Source of the DNA: Ailanthus altissimus
Lineage: Eukaryota; Streptophyta; Magnoliopsida; Sapindales; Simaroubaceae
Length of the DNA: 64,000 nucleotides
Direction of reading: 5' to 3'
NCBI GenBank assembly: GCA_946807835.1
Contig: OX327684.1
Coordinates: 15,896,501-15,960,500 of the forward strand
In this document: piece by piece, positions 37,111-48,948 of the stretch
Position numbering within the stretch: position 1 is the first letter of the stretch
How the letters are laid out: each line of letters begins with the position of its first letter
Notes under the pieces: generated by a model
The model's input: only the letters and a program-made list of their open reading frames with translations
What the model was told of the DNA's origin: nothing
Databases searched by the model: none
Program-made: the position numbers and the translations under genes

Positions 37111-37430
37111 AATATTAACCCAATAGCTTTTTCATTAGGTATTTAGTCCATACATCACCAAAATCTTCACCATTCTCATATAGCTCATTGAGTTGTTCGA
37201 AACCTAGAAATTTAATAAAAATAGTAACAAGTGGAGTGGCGCAACGACTTAGAGCGTCAGCTACTCGGTTAGTAATTTTAGATTTATGAACAATAACATA
37301 ATTGAATCTTTCAAGATAAGTTTCCCACTTAGAAAACATACAATCAACATGTTTTTACCCTTGAAAATGCTTAAGAGATTGGTGGTCGGAGTAAACAATG
37401 AATTCCTTAGGCAAAAGATATGCTTCTTAC

Positions 37431-39804
37431 TGTTAGAGTGTGTGGGGCCCACCAACGCTTTGGTACCCAACCAGTGGCTGACACCTCAGCACCTACTGGC
37501 GCCCCAGCACACAATCCGCAGGTTACCTGCACCCCCAAGGAATCGAACCCCCGCCCCCATCTCCATGGAGGCCTTATAGGCCTTTAGAGGTTCGTCCTTG
37601 TACCCACTGAGCTGGCCATTTGTTGGAGCTGGTGCTCACGTGCCATTCCAATATTGTATGAATATTAATTGTTAATATTTATACAATAAACATTTCGAAT
37701 AAAGATTGTTAATATCATATTAATATGGTATAATGCTTGTAACATTAGAGACATTGTTTGATCTGAAAGAGTTCAGATCTGGTCTAAAACAGTTTAGATC
37801 AGAACTAATAGTTAGCAAAGCTGAGAGTTATAAATGCTAAAAGTTAGCACTGTTAAGAGTTAGCAGGTTATAAGAGTCAGCGAGGTCTAAAGAGTTAGAA
37901 CCTTGTCTATAATGGGACAAAGACCTGAGAGTATACTTGTAATGATATAGTTGCAAAGAGTTGCAATAGGTGTTAATAAATATCATTATGTAAGTATGTC
38001 TCAAAGATAATGTTCCTGATCTATAATCACTAATGCGGGTCTATCGGTGATTCACTTTACATAGATTAGTGTATGTCTATATCTGACTGGTTCAGATGGT
38101 TGTTCTTAGCTGACCATGAGCTTAGAGCTTGTATAGGCATGCGGGTATCCAGTCAGGACTGGATACTGAACAGACTTATGAGGACCCCAATAGATATCCT
38201 ATGACACCGTCAAAGGAAGGTCCTCTCGAGTTGAGTAGTAATCGTGGTCCTTTGACCTGAGCGCCACGGTGGTCTTGTGAGTGATCCATCATGCTTTGGT
38301 TCCACATATGTCAGAGACCTTTCATGGTCTGACCGCTATGTGTCGCTGGGTATGGTCCGATGCTCATGGAGTCCGGTGTGCGTAGATACGGGATCCGTCA
38401 GCTTACGTAGGTAAGTTGTATATCCGATGCTCCGAGATTGTATTTCATAAAGTCTTGTGGCCACAAGCATAAACCCGGGAAAAGAGTTTCCCAAAGGGTT
38501 AAACAATATAGCAAAAGTGTTTGCGTATATTGTTTATCGAGATACGAATCTGGAGATAAGATTATGGATGAGCAAATAGGGATTTGACGGTGCTGATCTA
38601 TATCCCTGCACATCCAGGATATAAATGATGGAAGGATTATACGTATACGTTATGACCTCAACTTGTATGGTCTGACACGCTGATTTGTAATATTCGTAAC
38701 GTGTGCGTGGGGCATCGATTACGGATTAATGGAACAGTTCCATTTGACAAATCGGGTGTGGACCTAGAGAGTCCCAATATGAAATGTACTCTTTGAGCAC
38801 TTGGGTAGTGTACCGTATTGAATTGTTCAATACAGTATAATTCAGCAATTACTAAGGTTACGTTAACTAAAGTATGTGGTTAAATTGGTGGGACCCACTT
38901 TAGGTTAACTTGGTAACCGAGTAAGGATATAATAGTAATTTCACTTTATGATTATTTAATTGTTAAATAATTAAAATAAATATTTATTTATTTAATTGTT
39001 AAATAAATTAATTTAACATAACTAAGGTTAAAAGTTAACCAAGTGGTTAAGTTAAGTTAACCTTACTTAAAGGTTAAGTAAAGGTTAACCTAACCATGGT
39101 TAATTTAATTAACTATGGTTAAATTAATTAAAATATTTATTAACTTAAAGGTTAAGTTAAAATAATCTAACTAAGGTTAAATGTTAACTAAGGTTAGGTT
39201 AAGCCAAATGAAATGCAAATGAAATTCAAATTAGTTTGGAATTAATGCATTAGTATATAAAGTGAAATGAAATTCAAAATTGAAAAATTGATTTAGTTTT
39301 TTAGGTTTTGCATTTTGGGAGCCAATTCAATTTGAGAAATTAAAATTGTTTGTTTTGTGTTTTAAGTGTTAGAACAACAAAACAAATTGAATTAATGGTT
39401 ACTAAATGTAATAACTAAAAACAAGATTTGTTTTATTTATTCAAGAGTTGAATAAAAGGAAAAACAAATTTAATTAAGTTAAATGGTTTAACTTTGAAAA
39501 ATGTTTAAGAGTTAAATACATATGCTGGATTAAGATGCTGCCATTCTAGACAATCAAACCCACCCTTGTTGATTGCTAGAATTGATCAAAGATTCATTTC
39601 ATTGGTGGACTTCAAAGAAAATTAATCCAAAGGCTTCATTGGTGATTTTCTCAATCTCGAATTTTCAGTTAATCAAATGTTAATTTCTGTGTTCATTATA
39701 TGTAATCTTCCGCTGTGCACATGTATGTATGAGATATGTATATTGTTTGTATGATGAACACAACCCACATGCAAGAACCCTAGTTAATTCGCCCAAACCC
39801 AACA
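37431..39804 (+). mobile_element. Family-K solo LTR inserted in the gypsy RNase H region
   Basis: 2374 bp, from TGTTAGAG to CCCAACA, flanked by a perfect five-base duplication CTTAC (37426–37430 and 39805–39809). From 37621 on it is the family-K LTR (TGTTGGAGCTGGTGCTCACG...), alike to 42019–44067. Its first bases are separated from the rest by a 182-bp SINE. No internal genes. Confidence 0.9.
37439..37620 (-). mobile_element. tRNA-derived SINE inserted at the very start of the LTR
   Basis: On the minus strand an A-box-like AGCTCAGTGGG (37613–37603) and a perfect B box GGTTCGATTCC (37549–37539) form an internal RNA polymerase III promoter. GC content is far above its surroundings. The flanks TGTTAGAG (37431–37438) and TGTTGGAG (37621–37628) look like an eight-base duplication with one change, and other family-K LTRs start with only one such copy. 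The box spacing (over 50 bases) is too long for a functional tRNA. I see no long poly(A) tail. Confidence 0.75.
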
Positions 39805-40260
39805 CTTACGTCTTTAGAACACGAAACACAGCATAGAATTTTTGTTGATATATTGATCACTTTTGTCTTACTTCACTTAACTTCTTACTAAAGAATGCAA
39901 TAGGCCTCATTTCTTGTGAAGAATAGCTCCTATGCCAATCCTGCTTGTGTCATATTCAATCTCGAAAGTTTTGGTGAAGTCAAGCAGAGATAGAATAAGT
40001 GTTGTAGCCAATTTCTCCTTGATCAGTTCAAAGCTACGATTAGCAGCTACTTCCTATTGAAATTGTCATTTCTTCAAGCAATCGGTAATAAGTGCCACAA
40101 TACTGAAATTTTTAACGAACTTGCAATAAAACGTTGCTAGGCCATGAAAACGTCTTGCAGATATCTATTATAGTCTTCGATTTTGGCAATTCTCTAGTAG
40201 TTTTCACATTTTCTTCATCCTCATGAATACTCTCACTATTTACAACAAATCTTAGGAATA

Positions 40261-41000
40261 CTAGTTTGTTGTTAAAAATACACATTTCTTTACGTTTACA
40301 AATAGCTTATTCTTTCTCAATACAACTAGAACTTGCCTAATATGATCAAGGTGCTCATCTACATTCTTACTATAAATCAAAATACCATTAAAATAGATAA
40401 TAAAGTGGGATAAAAAGGGTTTGAGTACCTGGGTTATAAGGTGCATGAATGTACTTGGCATTAGAAAATCAAATGGCATAACTAGCCACTCATATAACTC
40501 TTCCTTTATTTTAAAAGTTGTTTTACATTCATCTCTCACACGAATTCTGATTTAGTGATATCCACTCTACGGATCTATCTTGGTGAATACTTTAGCACCA
40601 CTCAACTAATCAAGCAAGTTTTCAAGTCTAAGGATGGGAAACAAGTACCTTATAGTTATTTTGTTGATAGCATGACTATACATACACATCCTCAAACTTC
40701 CATCCTTCTTTGTTGTAAGCAAGACAGGTACAACACAATGACTAATACTTTCTCGTATATGTCCATTTTGTAGCAATTCCTCTACCTTCTCCTTCAAGAT
40801 TTCATGTTCCTTTGGACTCATACGATAATGGGGCAAATTTGCCAAGTTAGCTCTAAGAATAAAATCAATGCTATGTTGAATATCTCACAGAGGTAACTAT
40901 ATCAGCTCAACCATTACATCAACAAATTCTGCTAATGAGCCTTGAACCTCCTTAGGTGTAGGTTACATGGGTTCCTCCATTCTCTTCAGTATTAGAAAAG
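40261..41000 (-). pseudogene. Reverse transcriptase fragment of the gypsy element
   Basis: Minus-strand blocks 40845–40606 ([46 protein letters not shown]) and 40539–40261 (TTFKIKEELYEWLVMPF, IIYFNGILIYSKNVDEHLDH). These are reverse transcriptase fingers and palm. The catalytic YxDD box of the family is YFNG here, so polymerase activity is lost. Confidence 0.88.
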
Positions 41001-41189
41001 TACAGGTTTTGGCGCTTTTCATGTCCTCCACAAACGCATTCTCTCTATGAGCTTTGGATAATATGTCTTCTCCTCCACTTTTGGCAAAATGTTCTCTTAT
41101 TGGTTTGGAACCACAACTATCCGCTTGTAATCCCAAGTGAAGGTATAAGTGTTGTCCTTCCCTTCGTAAGTTGCATCGACATCATACTA

Positions 41190-41450
41190 TCACGGCTTGC
41201 CTAGTAACACATGACATGCATCCATCTCCATAATATCATAAAGAATTTTAGATTTGTAAGTCTTCCCCAAAGATAATGGTAAATAATATTGTTGTGTAAT
41301 TTTTATGCTAGGCCCATTCTTTATCCAACCAATGTTATACATAGTGGATGTGGTTGTGTTTTTAAGTTTAAGATGTTTAATAAGGCTTTGTGAAACCAGG
41401 TTCTCACAACTACAACTATCATTCACAAGTTTACACATTTTGTTAGCCAC
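41190..41450 (-). pseudogene. Aspartic protease fragment of the gypsy element
   Basis: Minus-strand text KLVNDSCSCENLVSQSLIKH resembles the start of the gypsy protease, where the family has a D(S/T)G(S) active site; here it is DSC. It ends with ILYDIMEMDACHVLLGKP, typical of the C-terminal part of this domain. Probably inactive. Confidence 0.75.
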
Positions 41451-41480
41451 AATGCATTTACTTTCAAAGATGTGTTTACG

Positions 41481-44400
41481 TTATGTCTCATCAGGTTGTT
41501 TTAGAGTGTATAGCAGCCTCTTTACAATGCATATAACTTCCTTACTATCTTCTTTAGCCACTTTGAAGTCACAATCCTCTTCTGCTATTTCTTGTTCATC
41601 ATAGTCCTCCTCAAGCTCGTGTTGGGTGACATTGGCAATTTTACGTTTAAGACAATCTCTAGATCTGTGTCCTATCTCATTACACTTAAAACATCTAATA
41701 CCCTTTGAACTATCAACTATTTCTTTCTCCTTTGTTTTAGGTTTTCTTTTGCTTACCTCTTTACCCTTAGACTCTATAGGTTTGCTCTCAGATGAAGTAT
41801 GGGAAGGCTTAGTGTTTGGTTCAATTTTGGAATAGGGTGGTGCCCTTGGATACCTCATAGTTTTTGTTAGTCTATCAGCCCTTAATGCCAAGTTTCGTGC
41901 TTGATTTATTGACTAAATTTGTTGCATGGCCAACCTATCTTGGATCCCATCACTCAACCTATTGACATACCTAGCCACTTGCTGATCCTTCGTTTCTGTC
42001 AAGTTGCACCTAACTTGCTGTTGGGGTCGGTGCTTACATGCCATCCTTGAATGTACATATACTTGTGTATTTATACAAGTGTACATTTTTATTAAATTAC
42101 TAATACCCAATTATATGGTATTATGCGTGTAACGTTACAGACATTGTAGATCTGAAGGAGTTCAGATCAGATCTAAAGAGTTTAGATAAGGGCTCATAGT
42201 CAGCCACGCTGAGAGACATAAATGTTAAATGTTAGCACAACTAAGTGTTAGTTGGTTATAATACTTAGCAGATCCAAGAGTTAGAGCCTTGTTTGTAATG
42301 GGACATAGACCTGGGAATATACTAGTAACTGTATAGTTGCAAGAGTTACAATCTAGTGCCAGAAAATGCAAGTTACGTAAATATGTTCTCGAATAATTAT
42401 CCCTGATCTATTTCAGTCGATGCGGGTCTGTCGGTGGATACCCTTTTATATATAGATCAGCATATGTCGTACCTATCGGGTATAGATAGTCGTTCCTGAC
42501 CAACTGTGAGCTTGGAGCTCGTATTGACATATGGGTATCCAGTAAGGACTGGATATGGGACAGACTCACGAGGGCCTCCGATAGACATCCTATATAAGCC
42601 GTCAACAAAGGGTCCTCTTGAGTTGAGTAGTATACGTGGTCATTTAACCTGTGTGCTACGGTGGGTTTGTAAATGATCCACCATACTTTGGTTCCATGCA
42701 TGTCACAGACATTTCATGGTGTGACCGCTGGGTGTCGCTAGGTATGGTCCGATGCTTACAGATACGGGATCTGTTAGCTTTTATAGGGAGTTTGATATTC
42801 AAATGCTTTCGAGACTGTATCTCAGAAAGTCTTATGGCAACAAGCAATCATACCGGGAAAGAGTTCCGACATGGTGGAATAATATGGCAAAGGAGTTTGC
42901 GCATATTGTTCATTGAGATACAAGTCTAGAGATAGGAAATGGATGAGCACATGGGGATTTGACAATGATAATCTATATCTCCGCACATCCCGGATATCAT
43001 GACGGAATGACTATACGTATGCGTTGTAGCCTCAGCTTGTATGGTTCAACGCGTTGATTTGTATATCCGTGACGTGTGCTTGGGGCATTGCTCACGGACT
43101 CATAGAATAGTTCCATTTGACGAATCGGGCGTAGAATCTAGGGAGTCTCGCGATATGGAGTGTACTCGTTGTGCACTGGGGTAGCGTGCCAGATTAAATT
43201 GTTTAATCCAACAATATTTAGTACTTCCACAGGAATGCATGCGTATTTGTATTTAAGTGTTAAATACAACAATTAGTCAATAATTGTTATTTATTAATTA
43301 CATAATAACACGTAGTGTATTGTGAACCCTCAGTTGAGTTAACCCAAGTATAAAATTTGGTGGGACCCACTAAGGGTGAACTTGGTAACTATTTATGAGG
43401 GGCAAAATGGTTATTTCTCAGTTTAATTATTTAATAATTAAATAATCAAAATATCTTTCTTTTTATATTATATATTATTTTATAATATATTATTATATTA
43501 TTTTATTTATATTATATTAATATATATATATAAAGAAAAAGAAAGAAGGAGAAGCAAGAGAGGATTTGGCCAAACAGCCGAGGGAGAGAAAAGAAGAAGA
43601 AATGGAGGAGAAAGAAAGAGGAGGAAGAAAGAAAGAAGAAGAAAAAAAAAGAGGAGAGGAAAAATGAAATTGTTTCATTTTTCTCTATGCTTCTATTTGG
43701 AGCAATTATGAATTGCTTCAAACTCTTCATTTCTTATCCTTTTGGAGTAAATGATGTAAATTTACTCTCAGCCATTTTGGGAATTAAGAGTTAATCCCAG
43801 GCTGAATATGGAGCTGTTGTTCTAGCTTACTAAGCCCACCGAGTTGGTGACTAAAACTACATACGAGTTGGTCTCCATGCAGACTACAAGAAAAACACTT
43901 GTATAACATTACACGTTTGGTGAGTTCTCTAACTTTATAAAAATATTAATGTGATTAATATATTTATTTATTGTGCTTATTGAAAATTTTATATTTTCGC
44001 TGCGTTAGACAATAGACACAAGTGCACGTGCATACATCCACGTGCCTAAGATCCGACATCGCCGACACTTGTAACCTTAGAAACTCTTCTATATAAGTTG
44101 AAATAGAACGAGTTCCTTAGATGTAATTTTGAAACTACTGGAAGAGAGTTTATTTATAATCCAACGGTAGAAAATGCCCTTTTAAAAGTATTTTCATTTG
44201 GCGCCAATGATAGACAGGTTGCAGTCTTTTTTATCTTAGTCCTTCTTACTGGCATTGCCACCAAGCACCTGTACCTCAAGTAGTTTGTAGGCCATTAAAG
44301 CTACTTTACGTTGTAGAGTTACATTAATAATTTCAAAGAAACTCTCTACCTCATTCTCCCAATCTAGAAAATGTTCTATATCAGTAACACCATTAAAAGT

Positions 44401-44817
44401 AGGTAAATCAACTTTTACCTTGTAAGAGTCATCATGTTGACGTTGTAGTCTTCTTCTTGGAAAAAATTCACCATCAAATTCTCCATCAATTTCCTTTTCT
44501 CCGAAATCACCAATTGGAAGGATAAAATGGTTAGGCCTTTTTCGTGTACCCATGGTTGCTCATTTTGTTCGTGGTCTGACCTCAAGCTCATCTTCAGTTA
44601 CTTCCATCAAATTGACATTATTCGGTATGAATTGTAGCTGTCTGTGTGGTCTTTTCCTTGCAGCTGTTGATTCCTATTGTACTTGATCATTAACTATCAA
44701 ACTCATAACTAGTTCGGTTAATACTGCTATGCGTTTCTATAATTTTGTCATATACACTTTCATTCTTTGCTCGAATGCATTTAAACGCTCTCTGTTCAAG
44801 TCACTAGGGCCTGCCAT
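41481..44817 (-). pseudogene. gag of the gypsy element, split by a solo LTR
   Basis: Gag starts at an ATG at 44817 (MAGPSDLNRERLNAFEQRM), 11 bases after the primer site. The block 44553–44236 has YKVKVDLPTFNGVTDIEHFL. It is interrupted by a family-K solo LTR (42019–44067) and resumes with CNLTETKDQQVARYVNRLSD. It ends with an intact CCHC zinc knuckle, CFKCNEIGHRSRDC (about 41700–41640). Removing the LTR and one target duplication restores the frame across the junction. A stop at 44735 and others make it non-functional. Confidence 0.85.
42019..44067 (+). mobile_element. Family-K solo LTR inserted in gypsy gag
   Basis: 2049 bp, from TGTTGGGGTCGG to CGCCGACA, flanked by CTTGC (42014–42018) and CTTGT (44068–44072), a target-site duplication with one transition. 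It closely matches 51446–53486 in inverse orientation. A purine-rich stretch at 43520–43670 yields an apparent low-complexity ORF on the other strand that is not a gene. Confidence 0.9.
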
Positions 44818-44827
44818 CTCAAGACAA

Positions 44828-44840
44828 GGCTCTGATACTA
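44828..44840 (-). other. Primer-binding site of the gypsy element (initiator tRNA-Met type)
   Basis: Minus strand TAGTATCAGAGCC, against TGGTATCAGAGC for the initiator tRNA-Met primer, with one G-to-A change. It lies two bases inside the 5' LTR end. Confidence 0.85.
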
Positions 44841-44842
44841 CC

Positions 44843-45285
44843 TGATACATGACAAGTACTGATGGGTCGTGATTTAGTTCACAAAGACGAAAGTTGTTGA
44901 TATCATTCAACAAAAACACAAATTGAAAATAGTAGAATATCAATTCAAAAGGAAAGTTTCTAAATACTTAATTTCTTAAATTACAAAGTCTGAATGCTTT
45001 CCTCCTCATATCTTATGTATTTATAAAGACTTATTATGATTTCTAGCATTTATTACAGCAATTAATGACAACTTGCAACTATTAACTACCAACTATTACC
45101 AATAATTAAGGCACTTAGAATACCAGCACTTATTATAACACAATTAATAAAAACTACTAACAACTACCAATACTGAAGTTTAACTTCAAAACTAATTGTC
45201 AAACTATTAACCACACCAAAAAATATAGTTATAAACTCTTGAAAGTTTCTTATTACATGGGCTGCTGTGCTGCTGTTCCCCATCA
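44843..45285 (-). repeat. 5' LTR of the gypsy element
   Basis: 443 bp; minus-strand start TGATGGGGAACAGCAGC, end near TGTCATGTATCA, followed by the primer site. It pairs with 35490–35944. The two LTRs differ at many sites, mostly transitions, so the element is not young. Confidence 0.88.
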
Positions 45286-46914
45286 CTTCACCCTAGCGCT
45301 TAAAATTTTTCACTCTGGCTGTAAACAACACCCCCATGAACAATTAGCGAAACAGTAACCATGAATAGTGATTGCACTATAGTAAAAAAAATACAACCCC
45401 AATATTTTAATCAATCTTTATCTAAAGACCTCTTATTTCAGACCTAAAAAACACACAACTGAGGACTCTTATAGCCACAACACATTGAAGAAGATCAATT
45501 TTAGAGAGAGAAGTAAGGAAAATTCAAGGAACTAAGAGATTATTAGTAAATTCTTGGTGTATCAACCAACTGCGAATTGACGTCTATATTGGTTTGTTTT
45601 TTGTTGTATCATGTTTATTTTATTTTTCAGCTATAATTTTCTTGTTATCATGAGCTAAATTTATTTTCTAGGGTTATTACTTAAACTCAATATGTATCTT
45701 TTTTTAATATTTATTTGAATTCATTTCTTTCTTATTCAAATTATTTATTCTTAATGCTTCATAATATCTTATTAATATTATGATTGAATTGGTAATACTT
45801 TGATAAACTCAGAATATGCATTATTGTATTTAGACCTAGATAATTTAATGTATAATTGCAAAGTAATATTCAATGTTGCATATGCAAGTTTTGAATTAGG
45901 GTAACAATATACCTAATTGGCATTTATAGTCAATAAGACTTATTTTTAATGAATCTTAATTTATTACAAATACCATAGGAATACAAGTATTTGATAAATT
46001 AGGATATACTTGCACGACCTTGGGAGAGGCTTGTGAATACATTAGTGTCTTGACTAATAATAAGAAATGAAGGATGTATATATAAAAAGATTAATCTTTA
46101 GAAAACATATTAAAAGATAGTAATTAACCCTAAGTTTTCTCTATATTGCTATCTTCTTATTTTATTTGAGTTGTGTTATTTATTTTCTACACTTTTATTT
46201 TACTTAAATTTATTGCAAATTAAGATTTGATTTTTCTGAATAATTACAAAAAAAATATATAATTTTAGTACTTAGTAGAAAATAAATATTATCCTTGTGG
46301 GTTCAACATATGACTTTATAAGTTCCTTTATTACTTGTTATGATAACATATACTTGTACTTAATTTTAAGATATAAAAATATCGCATCAATTATGCAACT
46401 CAAAAATACCCTTAATTGACGGCTCTATGGGATGTCTATTGGAGGTACTTATGAGTTTGTTCAATACCCAGTCCTATTGAATACTTACATGCCTATATAA
46501 GCTTCTAATAAGTTCACGGTTTACTAAGACTAACTATCTGGATAATCCAAACATAGACACACATTGATCAATAAGGTATACTAATTGACCCATGTTGGCA
46601 ACCATAGATCAGGAACGATGTTTTTAAGAACATATTACATAATGAAATTTCTCATCACTATTTATAACTCCTTACAACTATGTCATTACTAATATATTTC
46701 CAGATCTTTGTCATATTTCAAATAAAATTCTAACTCTTAGAAAGCTAACTCTTAACACTGACCTAAACTTCTTTTGATCTACAATGTCTAAAAAGTAACA
46801 AGCTTAGTACCATAAAAATAATATTAATGATTTTATTGAAATGTGTATTGTATAAATATCAAATATATATACAAATTGGAATAGCATGTATGCACCAACT
46901 CCAACAACTCTTAT

Positions 46915-47110
46915 ATGCTCTAGTATCATTCTCAATGTTATCTAATATTTATCGACTCTATGTGTTTCTTAAATACCCTAAGAGTTAAGGTCTTAATGAA
47001 TGGGTTCGCTACATTATTAATAGAATCTACTCTAAATACTATTATATCTCCTCTAGGTAAGATTTCTCTAATTATATGATATTTCTTCTCCACATACTTA
47101 AAGTTCTGGT
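46915..47110 (-). pseudogene. Ty1/copia RNase H C-terminal fragment
   Basis: Minus-strand reading from about 47105: KYVEKKYHIIREILPRGDII, then VDSINNVANPFIKTLTLRVF and KKHIES. This is the end of copia Pol, just before the 3' LTR. The rest of Pol is missing. It links the family-K LTRs on its two sides (34000–46906 and 47150–48575) into one internally deleted copia element. Confidence 0.75.
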
Positions 47111-47149
47111 TAAGAGTGCCAAATTAATTTACGGTGTATACATGTGGAT

Positions 47150-48575
47150 TAAGTGTTCATAAATAATATATACGCATCACATACATATATATATATATAT
47201 ATGCATCAAATATGCAACGGAAGCATTCAAACAATCATATGAACACATTTCATGCTTTTAATCAAATTAAAACTGAATTGAGAATTTATACCTTTGAAGC
47301 CTTTTGGATTAAACTTTCTAGAAGTCCGTCCGAAGTGATGCTCGTAGGCAATCTTAGTGATTAATTGGGTGGGTTTAATCAACTAGATAACAATTTAAAT
47401 CCAATAAATGAGTTCAACTCTTTGAACCCTCAAACGTTTGTTCTCACTTTGATCAACACTTGATCAATAACAAAAACTTATTTTTATGCTTTAATGGCTT
47501 AAAACCCGAATGGATAAGAAGATGAATAGGAGACATGAAAAATAATTTTCACTCTCTTTTCTCCCTTTATGGCCGAGCCAATTAACAAAAGCAAAAGTAT
47601 ATTGTTTTGTTTCAATTCATACATATATATATATATATACATACTTACACTATTTATTTAACTTAACCATGGTAAATTTAAGATATTTTTACCAAAATAT
47701 CTTGATTAAAATAATGTATTATTAACTTAACTATAGTTAATATTTAATTATAGTTGGGTTAACCAAACTTGGCAACCAAGTTTAGTTAAATATCTAATAT
47801 ATTTATATATTTATATAATATAATAATTAAATAATTATTAACTCAAATTTGGTTAATTTTTAACTATGGTTGAGTTATATATATTATTTAATGTATTATA
47901 ATATTGAAATATCTTAATCATTTAACTCTTAAATAATTATATATATAATGACCAAAATGCCCTTATTGACTAGACGTGGGTTCTACCAAACTCAACATTC
48001 GAGTCAATTTATCTGAAAGGCCCACTATGCACCACGTATCACATTTTAATTGGTCAACAACAATTGTTGTCCAACTAATCGTACTTAACACTTAAGTATT
48101 GACACGCACGCATCCCGAGGATTCCTCAAACAAATATTCGGTTTTATTGAATTTTACTGGATTGAACTATTTAATCTGGTACATTGTCTTAGTACACTTC
48201 ATATTGCAGAACTCTTTAAATCCACGTCCAACTCGTTAAATGAAACTATTCTATGAGTCTATGATCGATGCCCTACGCAAACGTCATAGATATTAAAAAT
48301 CAACGCGTTAAACCATACAAGCTAAGGTCAAAATGCATACGTATAATCCTTCTATCACTTATACCCTGAATGAGTATGAATATAGATCAATATCATCAAA
48401 TTCCCATATATTCATCTAATCTTATCTCCAAAATCGTATCTCAATAAAAATTATAAACAAACATATTTTTTATATTGTTCAACCCTGTGGGAAACTACTT
48501 TTTCGAATTTATTACTCACAGTCGTAAGACTTTCTGAGATACAATCTCGAAGCATCGGATATACACTAGATCATT
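47150..48575 (-). mobile_element. Diverged, truncated family-K LTR (probable 5' LTR of the copia element)
   Basis: Inverted orientation. It shares with the other family-K LTRs the patch near GGCCGAGCCAATT, the block ATACCCTGAATGAG...ATAGATCA and the end CTTTCTGAGATACAATCTCG. The match stops near 48575, so the outer part is lost. TA microsatellites lie near 47185 and 47620. Confidence 0.65.
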
Positions 48576-48948
48576 AATGGTATGAGAAAAAAGCATATAG
48601 CTTTCTGGCTCTATGATTACTTTTGTCTCAAATACCATACTGACTCTCTGAATATAAGTAGAATTAATAAGACACCCACGATTTATTATCAACAAAAAGA
48701 TCGTGAACTTTTTGAGGTATGAATTTGCAAATCATTAACTTTCTAATTGACATTTTATCTCATTTGCAAGATCGTTAAATTAAAACTTAAGAAGTTGAGT
48801 TTTGAGTTTCTATATTCATTTCGCCGTGGATAATACTATTACCCGAAAGTAAGAGTCACTTGTGATAGTGTTAAGCTCTAAAGCATCAAAAGGTGGAAAT
48901 TGGTCTGACTTGCTTCGTTATTGACTCATGGCACGTCTAAGTTAAATA
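48576..48948. other. Unassigned stretch between LTRs
   Basis: No coding sequence or terminal repeat recognised. It is the left neighbour of the solo LTR at 48949 and may be old transposon debris at the breakpoint that removed the front half of the HEXO1-like gene. Confidence 0.35.

Larger units (their letters stand above)
37115..40260 (-). pseudogene. RNase H region of the gypsy element, interrupted by a solo LTR
   Basis: Outside the inserted LTR (37431–39804) the minus strand reads FYAVFRVLK, a stop, then LLPKEFIVYSDHQSLK across the insertion site, and then KWETYLERFNYVIVHKSKIT and NRVADALSRC at 37339–37240. RNase H removes the RNA strand during reverse transcription. The stop replaces a Trp of the family. 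Confidence 0.8.
35490..45285 (-). mobile_element. Ty3/gypsy chromovirus-like element, full layout but dead
   Basis: On the minus strand the order is 5' LTR (45285–44843), primer site (44840–44828), gag, protease, reverse transcriptase, RNase H, integrase and 3' LTR (35944–35490). This is the gypsy order. The target-site duplication is CTTCG (35485–35489) and CTTCA (45286–45290). Two family-K solo LTRs sit inside it (37431–39804 and 42019–44067). Stops and frameshifts break every gene, and the catalytic motifs of reverse transcriptase and integrase are damaged, so it cannot move by itself. Confidence 0.9.
35272..46389 (+). mobile_element. Solo LTR (family B), split by the chromovirus-like element
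   Basis: Pieces 35272–35489 and 45286–46389 make one LTR of about 1.3 kb, related to family A (start TAATAAGCATAAATT, end AATATCGCATCA). Flanking five-base sequences are ACTAT (35267–35271) and ATTAT (46390–46394), a target-site duplication with one transition. It sits inside the family-K LTR and contains the gypsy element 35490–45285. Confidence 0.75.
34000..46906 (-). mobile_element. Copia-type ~1.8-kb LTR (family K), split by an 11-kb nested insertion
   Basis: The pieces 34000–35271 and 46390–46906 together match the 2-kb family-K LTRs at 42019–44067 and 51446–53486 in inverted orientation. Outer ends read TGTTGGTG (34000) and CCAACA (46906). The break lies between ACAAATACTAT and GCAACTCAAAAATACCC, corresponding to one continuous stretch in the other copies. 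A copia RNase H fragment lies directly beyond 46906, so this is best read as the 3' LTR of an internally deleted copia element whose other LTR is 47150–48575. Confidence 0.75.

Noticed and set aside
37539..37613. A tRNA gene on the minus strand
   Set aside because: A- and B-like boxes are present, but the spacing is over 50 bases and I see no anticodon or acceptor stems, so a SINE fits better.
43512..43730. Low-complexity ORF on the minus strand (Phe/Ser-rich)
   Set aside because: It is the complement of a purine tract within a K-family LTR; the same tract gives ORFs at 51717–52005 in the inverted copy.
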